A stretch of 64,000 bases of DNA from JASTVH01 sp042862465 (GTDB taxonomy: Bacteria; Pseudomonadota; Gammaproteobacteria; Pseudomonadales; Oleiphilaceae), in contig JASTVH010000012.1 in NCBI GenBank assembly GCA_042862465.1, positions 17,092-81,091 of the forward strand, read 5' to 3'. The notes under the pieces were generated by a model. That model was not told where the DNA came from, ran no database searches, and was given only the letters and a program-made list of their open reading frames with translations. Both the position numbers and the translations under genes were made by a program. Positions 17,635 through 26,601 of the stretch are shown here, piece after piece. Position 1 is the stretch's first letter. Every line of letters starts with the position of its first letter.

Positions 17635-20292
17635 TCACTCGATATCTATCAGTCCCAGGTTTCTTGCCCTGTCCACTGCGCTGGTGCGGTTGGCCACACC
17701 CAGTTTGCTGTAAATGCTGCGAAGGTGAGCCTTGATGGTGGCTTTTGCTATGCCCAGCTTTTCGCCAAGTTGTTGGTTGGTGAAGCCCGTGGCTAACAGG
17801 GCGATGACTTCACGTTCTCGGCGGCTGATCTCTTCTTGCAGCGCATTCTCGTTGGAAGGCTTTGGCGATGTATTGGCAATCTGGTTCCCGCCCGTAAATT
17901 GTTGCAGTAAATCGCTTACGTACCGGTTTTCAGGCGCCACCGACAGGCAATGCTCAAGTATGGGGATGAGTAGCGGTCCCTCGTCCAGATACAGCCGCAG
18001 GCATCCTCGGGGATAATAACGGTTGATATGCGCCAGAAGAGACGTGGAGGCAGCGGTGCCATCGTTTTCGCTGTACCAGCCGCCAATCACGTTAAGTAGA
18101 TCAAGACGCGCCTGGAGCAATTGGTTATCGCCTTTGGCCAATTCTGCTTGAAAACTGGCGAGCGCTTCTTCGTCTGCGGTCCCCTGAATCAGGTTGGCTC
18201 TATGAACGAGGGCCTGTTCATGAAAACGCCGCCAACGGGGGCCCTCCCGCCCCGCCCCTGTGTGTTGGCTCCATTGGATGAGGGCCGCGGAATCGCCGTC
18301 CAAAAGGCGGGTAATTGCATCCAGGGCGGTTGCACTGGGAATCATGTAGTTCCATACGCCGCCACTTCGTTGATGTTCCTTTTCCATGTCGTGGAGGGCA
18401 CTTTTGCAACGTGCCGGGGAGTTAAGAATCATCCCGATGCGCCAGTTCTCGAAGTGGAAATAGATCCTGTCCATGGGCGTGAGGGCGTTTGGATCGAGAT
18501 CGAAGGCACGTTGCAAGGCAGCGTCCGCTCGGGTGATATCGTTGGTTTCCAGTGTCAGCATTTCTTCAAGATATGCCAGAAGAGCGGCTTCTTCGGCACG
18601 CTTGGGCATGGCGACAAAGGCTTCCCAAGTCCGCTCGTACGCCTGTTGCGCGGCCCTGGGCTGACAGCGGTGTATCATGACAGCGACAAGGGGCGTAAGG
18701 CTTCGCACCGCGCAGAAAATGTCGGCTAGACGAATGCCGGTATCCAGGGCGCGAAGCAGGTAATGTTCCGCACTTCTGAGATCGGCCTCCATCATGCTGT
18801 CTGTCCCCAACGTATAGTAGGTCCAGCCCTGGAAGCGCGAGGAACTCTGTTCCACATCACGGGCGGCTTGGGCTATCAGCTTTTGAGCGGTTTGCGGTTG
18901 GCCGGAGAAGCGCGCGCTTTGGCATTGCAATAGTAAGGATGCCGCCACCAAATCCTCTGACACCTTCCCGGGCAGGGCCTCTCGTAATGATTCATTGCGA
19001 TGAAGGATTTGCAGGGTCTTGTCATAGCGGCCTTCGAAAAACAGCAGGAAGGCTTCTAGCAACCCCAATGCATGGGACTGTTGTCGTATTTCGATCGGGA
19101 ATTGCTCCAGGATCTCCCCGCGCGCCGGAAGCGTTCCTGTGGCTATCCATTGATTCAGCGCCTCAGGCAAGAGTGCTTCGGCTTCCTCGAAATACTGGTC
19201 AGCCAGCAGCAGCTCAAGAGCTTCCGTGACCATGCCGAGATGAGAGAACGTATCGGCAGCCCTGCGTCGCAGGCCTCGTTGTCTCGCCTGTTCGGTGGCA
19301 TTTGCCAGTAGCCAGTCGCGGAGCAGGTCGTGCAGTCGAAGCCATTGGGTTTCCTGGCCGAATTCCTGAAGCAGCAGGTTGTGTTCCTTGATCTGCCTGA
19401 CCAGACCCTCCGAGTCAGAAGCGCCTCGCACAGCGTCCGCCACCTCTACGGTGAAGAAAGGTAACGCCGCCATCTCTTGCAGAAAAATGCGCAGCCGCTC
19501 AGGGAGGCGATCGTAAATCTCTTCCATCAGATAATTGGCCAATGCGCCTTGCGGAGCGGAGAGCGACTGCCTGTCCGCACTCCATTCCGTTAGTGTGGCC
19601 AAATGAAGGGCTGCGGGCCATCCCTGAGTCTGTTCGTGAAGGGTTTTCATCTGCTGGTCAGAGATCCTGTCGCCCAGTCGTTCCCGCAGAAATGCACATG
19701 TCAGGGGAAAATCGAAGCGCAGCATATGACTTGAGACGATTTGAGCGCGGTTGCGAACCAGAAGCTGAGAGAGCCCAAGGTCCGGAGCAGTGCGTGACGT
19801 GGCAATGATCTTCAAGAGGGGTGGAGCGAGGTCCACCAAACGCCGCAAGTCACTCAACAGCGCCTGATCCGTGATGAGCTGGAGGTCGTCCAGGACAAGA
19901 TAAAGGTGTTCGGGGGCCTGCCAGGTCCGGGCGTAGTCTGAGAGCAGGTTGATCAGCCGATCGACAGGGTCAGTCTCGTTTTGACCATCGAGAGCCTGGA
20001 TCAGCGTAGATCGACAAACACTGAAACGTTTGTCGATGTGCTCCAGGGCACTCCAGATGCCTTCCCAAAACAGGAGAGGGTGGTTGTCACGGGATTCCAG
20101 CGTAAGCCAGACATGAAAGGGTTTGGCGCGTTCCAGCCAATGGGAAACCAATGTGGTTTTGCCAAAGCCGGCAGGGGCACTTACTAACGTAAATGCATAG
20201 TGTTGCGCTTGATCGAGCAGGGCGAGGCGCTTTTTGTCTACAACCAAGTGGGCCGGCAGGGCCGGCCGTATTAATTTGGTTTCCGCGACCAT
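17635..20292 (-). CDS. MalT/LuxR-family transcriptional activator (LAL type)
   Basis: 885 residues from ATG 20292; a GTG at 20352 would add 20 residues. The N-terminal NTPase module has Walker A SAPAGFGKTTLV near residue 40 and Walker B LYLVLDDLQLI. The middle is a long helical repeat region (TPR-like). The C-terminus is a LuxR-type HTH (REREVIALLATGFTNQQLGE, then IAKATIKAHLRSIYSKLGV). MalT relatives of this size are ligand- and ATP-gated activators. Same strand, 220 bp upstream of the ligase gene, so likely the pathway-specific activator of the ACP operon; inducer unknown. It could equally be transcribed through into the operon. Confidence 0.88.
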   Translation of the reverse strand: MVAETKLIRPALPAHLVVDKKRLALLDQAQHYAFTLVSAPAGFGKTTLVSHWLERAKPFHVWLTLESRDNHPLLFWEGIWSALEHIDKRFSVCRSTLIQALDGQNETDPVDRLINLLSDYARTWQAPEHLYLVLDDLQLITDQALLSDLRRLVDLAPPLLKIIATSRTAPDLGLSQLLVRNRAQIVSSHMLRFDFPLTCAFLRERLGDRISDQQMKTLHEQTQGWPAALHLATLTEWSADRQSLSAPQGALANYLMEEIYDRLPERLRIFLQEMAALPFFTVEVADAVRGASDSEGLVRQIKEHNLLLQEFGQETQWLRLHDLLRDWLLANATEQARQRGLRRRAADTFSHLGMVTEALELLLADQYFEEAEALLPEALNQWIATGTLPARGEILEQFPIEIRQQSHALGLLEAFLLFFEGRYDKTLQILHRNESLREALPGKVSEDLVAASLLLQCQSARFSGQPQTAQKLIAQAARDVEQSSSRFQGWTYYTLGTDSMMEADLRSAEHYLLRALDTGIRLADIFCAVRSLTPLVAVMIHRCQPRAAQQAYERTWEAFVAMPKRAEEAALLAYLEEMLTLETNDITRADAALQRAFDLDPNALTPMDRIYFHFENWRIGMILNSPARCKSALHDMEKEHQRSGGVWNYMIPSATALDAITRLLDGDSAALIQWSQHTGAGREGPRWRRFHEQALVHRANLIQGTADEEALASFQAELAKGDNQLLQARLDLLNVIGGWYSENDGTAASTSLLAHINRYYPRGCLRLYLDEGPLLIPILEHCLSVAPENRYVSDLLQQFTGGNQIANTSPKPSNENALQEEISRREREVIALLATGFTNQQLGEKLGIAKATIKAHLRSIYSKLGVANRTSAVDRARNLGLIDIE

Positions 20293-20404
20293 AGTTATCA
20301 GTGCCAGGCAGGAAATCCCAGCAGCATAGCTGATGGACTCGCCTTCAACCACGGATCAAGACGGCAAATGTGACCGGTATACAGGTTGTGGCGTTGGCCT
20401 GGAA

Positions 20405-21475
20405 TCAGTCGCTCCCGAGAATCCCGGTGCCGGTAAGTAACGCCATTGCAGTACGTAGCGTGCCGATATCTCGTGAGCAGGTGAACCAGGGTGTTTCCCT
20501 GCCACGGTAGCGGGTTTTGTGGTAGGCCAAAGCACGAAACGCATACAGGGTGTTGCCGTGTGCGTATATCCATTGCCCAAGTCTGCGAAGCCAGGGCTGC
20601 TCATGGGGGTGGGGGCGCATACCATGAAGTGGAGAAATGCCCAGTGAGACTTCCTGTACGCCCTCGCTCTTAAACTGATGGATGGCCTGGATAATGACGT
20701 AGTCCAGCAAACCGGTCAGTTTATTGCCGGGGACTTCGCGCAGGATATTGGCACAATATCCCTTGATTCTGCCGTTTTCAAAATAAGGGTCGAAAAAAAC
20801 GAAACCGACTAACGCACCATTGTGATAGGCAAAGAATTTACGCACCCCCCACTCATCGTTGAATTCCGGGGGGCGGGTCAGGAGGCGTAACTCGTGTTGT
20901 TTGACGGTTTTGTTCTGGCGCCAGGCCATGGAAATGGCCCTTACTGAATCCAAATCCACGTCCTCCATGGAGGCTTCCTGAACCTCTACGGGAGCGCGTT
21001 TGTCCAGATTGGATGCGTGGCGCAACTGTTTCATGGCTTTGCCGCGCAGTGTGAACCGCTCCAGGTCTACCGCAAACTCAGTGCCCAGAATGGTGGTGTG
21101 GTGGCCGCGGGCCGCCAGATACTCTGCAATCGTGGGGTCGACCCCAACATAGAGTGTTTGGCCTGGAACATCGTGCTCAAAGGCAGCCAGTAGCAGCCCC
21201 ATTTTGTCCCTTGAGGCGATGGGGTTGTTGAAAACGATATTGATGCGTTTGCCCCATCCGTGGATGGGGTAGTAACTGACGAAGCCCAACCCTTCCTGGT
21301 AGAAATGGCTACAACCGGCCTGCACGGTGAAATAGCTGCTCGACTGGCGACCGTGGGCTTGCAGCAGCCGTTGCAGGATGGGCGCCGGCAGCCGGTTGTG
21401 ATCCTGATGCTGGTATCCTGTACCAAATCGTGAGAACCGCTGCTGCAACGGTAGAAAAAAATGAGGTGCAGTCAT
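20405..21475 (-). CDS. DUF2156 protein (LPG-synthase C-terminal / GNAT-like aminoacyltransferase)
   Basis: 356 residues from ATG 21475, with GGGAGGG upstream. Two GNAT-like halves: YYPIHGWGKRINIVFNNPIA early, then YHNGALVGFVFFDPYFENGR, YCANILREVPGNKLTG and VQEVSLGISPLHGM, which match the DUF2156/MprF C-terminal catalytic domain. That domain transfers aminoacyl groups to phosphatidylglycerol. The membrane flippase half of MprF is absent, so this is a stand-alone cytoplasmic acyl/aminoacyltransferase. It is upstream of the MalT-like gene on the same strand (113-bp gap). It might supply a tailoring transfer for the neighbouring pathway, but this is guesswork. Confidence 0.75.
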   Translation of the reverse strand: MTAPHFFLPLQQRFSRFGTGYQHQDHNRLPAPILQRLLQAHGRQSSSYFTVQAGCSHFYQEGLGFVSYYPIHGWGKRINIVFNNPIASRDKMGLLLAAFEHDVPGQTLYVGVDPTIAEYLAARGHHTTILGTEFAVDLERFTLRGKAMKQLRHASNLDKRAPVEVQEASMEDVDLDSVRAISMAWRQNKTVKQHELRLLTRPPEFNDEWGVRKFFAYHNGALVGFVFFDPYFENGRIKGYCANILREVPGNKLTGLLDYVIIQAIHQFKSEGVQEVSLGISPLHGMRPHPHEQPWLRRLGQWIYAHGNTLYAFRALAYHKTRYRGRETPWFTCSRDIGTLRTAMALLTGTGILGSD

Positions 21476-21800
21476 TCCTGGAATCCCTCCCGAGTACTTC
21501 AGCCTGGGAGTCTGCGCGGTAGAAATCGTGCCCGGCGAGACAATCCCACTTTGAGGCCGGTTCTTGTTGTAAAGGCTTGACCGGTCAGTCTGAGTACGAT
21601 GATAAAAATAGCCTTCGGTTCCCACATCCACCGAAGGGACTAGTTCCTTTGATCCCTGGGTGAACTCGTTCACAATTTTACCAGGCGTGGCCAGGGAAAG
21701 GCGGGTTTGCCGCTGTTGTTTTGGATGGTAAAGTAACTTAGATAAGTATCGAACTGTAATCTGGAGGCGCGGTCCGTGCCGCGATCTTGGTGCAAACACC
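21476..21800. other. divergent intergenic region with a leader hairpin
   Basis: 325 bp separating the minus-strand DUF2156 gene from the plus-strand Smr gene. It holds a perfect 7-bp inverted repeat CCTTCGG / CCGAAGG at 21612-21637 with a 12-nt spacer, lying in the leader of the DUF2156 gene. No convincing -10/-35 pair or further gene was found. Confidence 0.4.
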
Positions 21801-22379
21801 ATGACGACCAAAGAAGAGCGTGCGCAGTTTCTGGCCGAAATGGAGGGCGTTAAACCCATAAAACGCCCGGACAAGGCCGATTTGAACGCAAAGAAAGAAA
21901 TCACGGCCGCACAACTGGAGCGACAGCGGGCCGCCGTTGCCGACCGGACGCCTGATCGCAACTTCCTGACCAGCGATCATATTGAACCGCTGGGGCCCCA
22001 CGACGTACTCAGTTTCAAGCGGCCCGGCATCCAGAACGGGGTTTTTCGCAAGCTGCGGCTGGGCCAGTATGTCATCGAGGCGCGTCTCGACCTCCATCGC
22101 ATGACCGTGGAGCAGGCAAGACAGGAGGTGTTTCGCTTCATTCGCGATTGCATGCACTATGGACTGCGCTCGTTGATCATCCTGCACGGGAAGGGCGAGC
22201 GGAATCCGGACAAGGTCGCCTGGATCAAGAGTCATGTTGCCAAGTGGCTCCCCGAGTTCGACGATGTCATGGCATTCCATTCTGCCCAGCCTCGTCATGG
22301 TGGCACCGGCGCGGTTTATGTGATGTTGCGCAAGAGTATCAGCGCGCGACAGAACAACCGTGAACGCCATGGTGGATGA
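21801..22379 (+). CDS. Smr-domain DNA/RNA nuclease-like protein
   Basis: 192 residues. The N-terminal 90 residues are charged and helical. The C-terminal Smr domain (about 95-180) contains the LDLHRMTVEQAR motif and the HGKGERN motif, equivalents of the LDLHG and HGxG active-site loops, and ends in RHGGTGAVYVMLRKS. Bacterial SmrA/SmrB proteins cleave structured DNA or collided-ribosome mRNA. The layout of this one, with an extended acidic N-terminus, fits the YdaL/SmrA group. Monocistronic; divergent from the DUF2156 gene and followed by a small lipoprotein gene. Confidence 0.85.
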   Translation: MTTKEERAQFLAEMEGVKPIKRPDKADLNAKKEITAAQLERQRAAVADRTPDRNFLTSDHIEPLGPHDVLSFKRPGIQNGVFRKLRLGQYVIEARLDLHRMTVEQARQEVFRFIRDCMHYGLRSLIILHGKGERNPDKVAWIKSHVAKWLPEFDDVMAFHSAQPRHGGTGAVYVMLRKSISARQNNRERHGG

Positions 22380-22425
22380 GTCGCTAACCAATGTCTGATT
22401 CATAAATCTGAGAGGTAGTACATCC

Positions 22426-22665
22426 ATGAAACGACAGGTTGTTATCCTGTTCATCCTATTGGTCCTGATGCTTACAGGGTGTTCAAAAGATCGGGCTTTC
22501 TGGAACGACGGCGGCAAGATCGGCAGCGACGGCCGCAAGGTGTGGGATACAAACGGCCAGATGCAGAGCGAGGAGGATCGTAAGATCTGGGATTCCAACC
22601 GCGAGAAGAAAGAAAACAGCCGCAAAATCTGGGAAAACGACAAGGGCGAGCCGGTCATCGACTAG
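22426..22665 (+). CDS. small lipoprotein with repeated RKxWD motifs
   Basis: 79 residues with a clear ribosome site (GAGGTAG). Lipoprotein signal peptide with lipobox LTGC; mature length about 60 residues. The mature part consists of three imperfect repeats built on G/D-R-K-(V/I)-W-(D/E): GRKVWDTNG, DRKIWDSNR, SRKIWENDK. Highly charged, hydrophilic, no cysteines beyond the lipidated one. No known family recognised; small repeat lipoproteins of this type may bind envelope polymers, but there is no evidence here. Confidence 0.75.
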   Translation: MKRQVVILFILLVLMLTGCSKDRAFWNDGGKIGSDGRKVWDTNGQMQSEEDRKIWDSNREKKENSRKIWENDKGEPVID

Positions 22666-22796
22666 GAGTCTGCGCGGCTCCCTCTCCGGGGGGAGCTGGT
22701 GATGCCGCTTCCCCGCACGTTAAAACAAAACAACAAACCATCCCCGGCCACTGCGCGATTGGTCCGCGACGGCGCAGCCGGGGCAGGAGTCTCCCG

Positions 22797-23276
22797 ATGA
22801 GTCTGAAAGTGAACGTCAACGGCGTCGAGCACGAGATAGAAGCGGCCGCCGACACCCCCTTGCTCTGGGTCCTGCGTGAGGAACTGCAACTGACCGGCAC
22901 CAAATTCGGTTGTGGTATCGGCCAGTGTGGCGCCTGTACGGTGCAACTGGACGGCACCCCCATTCGCTCCTGTTCGACGCCGGTATCGCTGGCCGCCGGA
23001 CGGACCATCAAAACCATCGAGGGGCTGGGAACTCCGGAGAACCTCCATCCCCTGCAGCAGGCCTGGATCGATCACAACGTGCCCCAGTGCGGCTACTGCC
23101 AGTCGGGCCAGCTGATGTCCGCGGAGGCCCTGCTACGGGAGAACCCCTCGCCCTCTGCAGAGGACGTCGCCTGGTACATGTCCGGCAACCTCTGCCGCTG
23201 CGGCACCTACCCGCGTATCCAGTCGGCCATTCTTGCGGTGGCCAAGGGCGAGTCTGCCGATGGGGAGGAGGTCTGA
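22797..23276 (+). CDS. 2Fe-2S subunit of a molybdenum hydroxylase (isoquinoline 1-oxidoreductase alpha-like)
   Basis: 159 residues. N-terminal plant-type ferredoxin cluster CGIGQCGACTVQLDG with a further cysteine (IRSCSTPV), and C-terminal helical [2Fe-2S] domain with CGYCQSGQ and CRCGTYPRIQ. This is the small subunit of xanthine-oxidase-family enzymes, passing electrons from the molybdenum site. Its stop overlaps the start of the large-subunit gene by one base (TGATG). No FAD subunit gene is present, which matches the IorAB/aldehyde dehydrogenase type that passes electrons to a membrane acceptor. Confidence 0.92.
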   Translation: MSLKVNVNGVEHEIEAAADTPLLWVLREELQLTGTKFGCGIGQCGACTVQLDGTPIRSCSTPVSLAAGRTIKTIEGLGTPENLHPLQQAWIDHNVPQCGYCQSGQLMSAEALLRENPSPSAEDVAWYMSGNLCRCGTYPRIQSAILAVAKGESADGEEV

Positions 23277-25477
23277 TGAAACTGTCGCGTCGTGATTTTT
23301 TGCGTGTCGGGGGTGCGGGTACCGGCAGTCTTGTGATCGGCCTGAGCCTGTCCGGCTGTGCCAGTGGGCCGGTCAATCGGCCCGAGGCCAAGGATAACTG
23401 GGTGGCCAATGCCTGGCTGGAACTGACCCCGCAGGGCAATGTCCTGTTTACCCTGGACCGGGTGGAGATGGGCCAGGGTACCTATACCGGCATGACCACC
23501 CTGATTGCCGAAGAGCTGGACGTGGATCCGCAGAGCATCCGGATCGAATTCGCCCCGGTGGGCGAGCCCTATGTCAATCCCCTGTATAAACTGCAGGTGA
23601 CCGGAGGCAGCACCAGCACGCGCATCGGCTGGGATCAGTTGCGCAAGGCCGGTGCCGGGGCCCACTACCTGCTGGTCTCGGCGGCCGCGCGGGTGTGGTC
23701 GGTGCCGCGGGATCAGGTGAGTACGCGGGAGGGCAGGGCCTACCACCCCAATGGCCAGGACAGCCTGGGCTATGGCGAGCTGGTGACCCTGGCGGCCCGG
23801 GAAAGCCTGCCGGACGAGGTCCCCCTCAAACAGCCCTCCGAGTTCCGCTACATCGGCAAGCACAACAAACGCCTGGACGCGCTGGCCAAGGTCACCGGTA
23901 CTGCGGAGTACGGTATCGACGTCAGGCGGCCCGGTATGCTCTATGCCGTCGTGGTTCGTCCGCCCATGATCGATGGGGAGGTGGGCGAGTATGATGCCGA
24001 GGCGGTGAAGCAGCAGCAGGGCGTGCAGTATGTGCTGACGATCCCGCGTGGGGTGGCCATTGTGGCCGATGGCTACTGGAACGCCCACAAGGCAGCGGAA
24101 GCCCTGAACGTGCAGTGGCAGACCGGTGACGCCAACCTCATCGACAACGAGGCCGTTTTCAAGACTTATCATCAGGCGGCCGAAGATGACAGCGGTGTGG
24201 TGGAACGCGAGGACGGTGACGTCGAGGAAGTCCTGAAGGGCAGCGGCATTGTCAGAGCCGAGTATGAGCACCCGTTCCTCGCCCATGCCACCATGGAACC
24301 CATGAACTGCACGGCGGAAGTGACCGAGCGTGGCCTGGAGATCTGGGCACCGACCCAGGGGCCGGATGTGGCCCGGGTGGCGGCCGCGCGCGTGTCGTCC
24401 TTTGACCTCGACGAGATCTTTATCCATACCACCTTCATGGGCGGCGGCTTTGGCCGGCGCCTGACCCAGGAATACGTCGAAGAGGCGGCGGCCATTGCCG
24501 CCCGCATCGAACATCCGGTCAAGGTGGTGTGGTCCCGTGAAGACGATATCCGCCACGACAAGTACCGCCCGGCGATGCTGCATCGGCTGCAGGCAAAGCT
24601 GGAAGATGGCAAGCTGGTGGCCTGGGATCATCAGATCGTGGGGCCGCAAATCCTCAACTGGTATGCCCGCAACGCCGGCCCGGTGCAGTTCTCCTGGGCG
24701 CCGGAATTCACCTGGGACATGATTGCCGCGAGCGCGCCCATGGCCGAGGGCATCGCCGCGCCCAAGGACATGTCGGCCATTGAGGGGGCGGTGGGCTATG
24801 CCTATGACGTACCCAATATCCGCGTGCGCCACACCCACGTGGATGCTGGTGTGCCCATCAGTTACTGGCGTTCTGTAGGGCACTCCCACAACGGCTTCAC
24901 CCTGGAAACCTTCATGGACGAGCTCGCACACCAGGCCGGGAAGGACCCGCTGGCATTCCGGCGGGATCTGCTGAGTAAAAGCCCGCGCGACCTGAAAGTG
25001 CTGGAAGAGGTGGCGCGCCTGAGCGACTGGGGCAGCGACTTGCCCAAGGGACAGGCCCGAGGGGTGGCGGTGCACAAGAGCTTTGATTCCTATGTGGCGC
25101 AGGTGGTGGAAGCTGGCATCGACAAGGGCCAGATTCGGATCCACCGGGTCTACTGCGTCGTCGATTGTGGGCGCACGGTCAATCCCGATATCGTCCGCAT
25201 GCAGATGGAAAGCGGCATCATCTTCGGCCTCACGGCCGCGCTCTATGGGCGCATCGATTTCCAGGAGGGGCGGGTGCAGCAGAGCAATTTCAATGACTAC
25301 AAGCTGCTGACCCACGTCGAGGCGCCGAAGATCGACGTGCGCATCGTCGATAGCGACGAACACCCGATGGGGGTGGGTGAACCCGGCGTGCCGCCAGTGA
25401 TTCCGGCACTGGGTAACGCGCTCTTTGCCCTGACCGGCCGCCGCCAGCGTCGGCTGCCCTTTATTGTGGAGGTGTAA
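23276..25477 (+). CDS. molybdopterin-binding large subunit (isoquinoline 1-oxidoreductase beta-like), Tat-exported
   Basis: 733 residues from ATG 23276. Twin-arginine leader SRRDFLRVGGAGTG followed by a hydrophobic stretch and LSGC (possible lipobox), so a periplasmic enzyme. Motifs of the family: MGQGTYTGMTTLIAEELDVD, TFMGGGFGRRLTQEYVEEA, ATMEPMNCTAEV, GVGEPGVPPVIPALGNAL with the active-site glutamate. Long IorB-type chains combine two homologous MoCo-binding repeats. Hydroxylates N-heterocycles or oxidises aldehydes; substrate unknown. An open frame continues upstream to 22910, but only over the small-subunit gene in another frame. Confidence 0.9.
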   Translation: MKLSRRDFLRVGGAGTGSLVIGLSLSGCASGPVNRPEAKDNWVANAWLELTPQGNVLFTLDRVEMGQGTYTGMTTLIAEELDVDPQSIRIEFAPVGEPYVNPLYKLQVTGGSTSTRIGWDQLRKAGAGAHYLLVSAAARVWSVPRDQVSTREGRAYHPNGQDSLGYGELVTLAARESLPDEVPLKQPSEFRYIGKHNKRLDALAKVTGTAEYGIDVRRPGMLYAVVVRPPMIDGEVGEYDAEAVKQQQGVQYVLTIPRGVAIVADGYWNAHKAAEALNVQWQTGDANLIDNEAVFKTYHQAAEDDSGVVEREDGDVEEVLKGSGIVRAEYEHPFLAHATMEPMNCTAEVTERGLEIWAPTQGPDVARVAAARVSSFDLDEIFIHTTFMGGGFGRRLTQEYVEEAAAIAARIEHPVKVVWSREDDIRHDKYRPAMLHRLQAKLEDGKLVAWDHQIVGPQILNWYARNAGPVQFSWAPEFTWDMIAASAPMAEGIAAPKDMSAIEGAVGYAYDVPNIRVRHTHVDAGVPISYWRSVGHSHNGFTLETFMDELAHQAGKDPLAFRRDLLSKSPRDLKVLEEVARLSDWGSDLPKGQARGVAVHKSFDSYVAQVVEAGIDKGQIRIHRVYCVVDCGRTVNPDIVRMQMESGIIFGLTAALYGRIDFQEGRVQQSNFNDYKLLTHVEAPKIDVRIVDSDEHPMGVGEPGVPPVIPALGNALFALTGRRQRRLPFIVEV

Positions 25478-25488
25478 AAGAAGGCGTG

Positions 25489-26484
25489 ATGTCCGAGACT
25501 GCAGACAGCATGCCCTCATCCCCCCAGCAGGCGGTGCTGGAACAGACAGCCCAGTGGCTGCGTTGTGGCGAGCGGGTCTGGTTGTGCACCATCCTGTCGA
25601 CCTGGGGCTCCTCGCCCCGTCCGCCCGGCGCGTTGCTGGCGCTGAGCGAAAGCGGGGAGTGGGCCGGCTCGGTTTCCGGCGGCTGCCTGGAAGAAGACCT
25701 GATCCGTCGTGCCCAATCCGATGCCCTGGCCGAAGGCATTCAGCTCGTGGACTACGGTGTCGAAGAGGCGGACAAGGCCCGCTACCGGTTACCCTGCGGT
25801 GGTCACATCCGCTTGCTGGTGGAGTTCCTGGCCGGTGAAGATGATCTGGCCCATGTGGAGGCGTTGCTGCAGGGCCTGGGCGAACGGCGGCGCCTGACCC
25901 GCAAGATCACGCTGGCAACCGGCGAGCGCAGCCTGCTGCCGGACCCCGTGGCGTCCGGCGTGGCGGTGGACGACGAGGCGGCCTATCACACCCTGGGGCC
26001 GCAATGTCGGTTACTGCTGGTGGGGGCTGGCGAAGTGGCCCGGTATGTGGCGCGATTTGCCATGGCTGCGGATTTTGAAGTGACCCTTTGCGAGCCCCGC
26101 GAGGCCTTCCGCCGGGGGTGGGGGGAACCGGGTGTGCCGGTTGAGGTGCGGTTGCCGGATGATCTCATCCGGGAACGCTTCAACGATCGCCACAGCGCGA
26201 TCCTGGCTCTGGCCCATGACCCCCGCGTGGATGACATGGCCCTGCTTGAAGCGCTGCATTCACAGGCGTTCTATGTGGGCGCCATGGGCAGTGCCCGAAC
26301 CTCGGCCCAGCGGCGCCAACGGCTGCATGAGTTGGGCATTCAGTCCTACCAGTTGGCGCGTCTGCACGCGCCCATCGGACTCGACATTGGCAGCAAGACC
26401 CCGGCGGAAATCGCCATTTCCATCCTGGCTCAACTGGTGGGAGAGCGCTACCGGTTACTGCAGCGTTCGCTGACGGGGCGCTGA
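25489..26484 (+). CDS. XdhC/CoxI-family molybdenum-cofactor insertion chaperone
   Basis: 331 residues from ATG 25489 (GAAGG upstream; a GTG directly before it is possible). N-terminal XdhC domain (STWGSSPRPPGALLAL, then SGGCLEEDLIRRA) and C-terminal Rossmann-like domain (RLLLVGAGEVARYVARFAMA, FYVGAMGSARTSAQRRQRL, HAPIGLDIGSKTPAEIAISI). XdhC binds and sulfurates the molybdenum cofactor before insertion into the large subunit. Directly follows the large-subunit gene by 11 bp, so co-expressed with its client enzyme. Confidence 0.92.
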   Translation: MSETADSMPSSPQQAVLEQTAQWLRCGERVWLCTILSTWGSSPRPPGALLALSESGEWAGSVSGGCLEEDLIRRAQSDALAEGIQLVDYGVEEADKARYRLPCGGHIRLLVEFLAGEDDLAHVEALLQGLGERRRLTRKITLATGERSLLPDPVASGVAVDDEAAYHTLGPQCRLLLVGAGEVARYVARFAMAADFEVTLCEPREAFRRGWGEPGVPVEVRLPDDLIRERFNDRHSAILALAHDPRVDDMALLEALHSQAFYVGAMGSARTSAQRRQRLHELGIQSYQLARLHAPIGLDIGSKTPAEIAISILAQLVGERYRLLQRSLTGR

Positions 26485-26492
26485 GCGGTGGT

Positions 26493-26520
26493 TTGTTAGC
26501 GGCTGCTGTCACTCTATAAT
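26493..26520 (+). promoter_or_regulatory. sigma-70 promoter for mtnBDC
   Basis: TTGTTA, 16 bp, TATAAT. The -10 is a perfect consensus. It starts right after xdhC and leaves a leader of about 75 nt before mtnB, indicating that the methionine-salvage genes have their own transcription start. Confidence 0.6.
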
Positions 26521-26543
26521 GGACCTAATCAGAGTTTCCCCAA

Positions 26544-26573
26544 GGAAGCGTGGCGCCAGTGTCCCATGCTTCC
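26544..26573 (+). promoter_or_regulatory. hairpin in the mtnB leader
   Basis: GGAAGC...GCTTCC (6 bp) extends inward as TGG/CCA across a bulge. It lies between the promoter and the mtnB start. Not followed by a T run, so not an intrinsic terminator. It does not match a riboswitch I know. Confidence 0.35.
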
Positions 26574-26601
26574 CCACCCACGGACCGGCGGGAGATCCAT
26601 C

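Noticed and set aside
23207..25519. 770-codon minus-strand frame opposite the molybdenum hydroxylase large subunit
   Set aside because: Shadow of a GC-rich gene; the plus-strand frame has all family motifs and overlaps its small-subunit gene.
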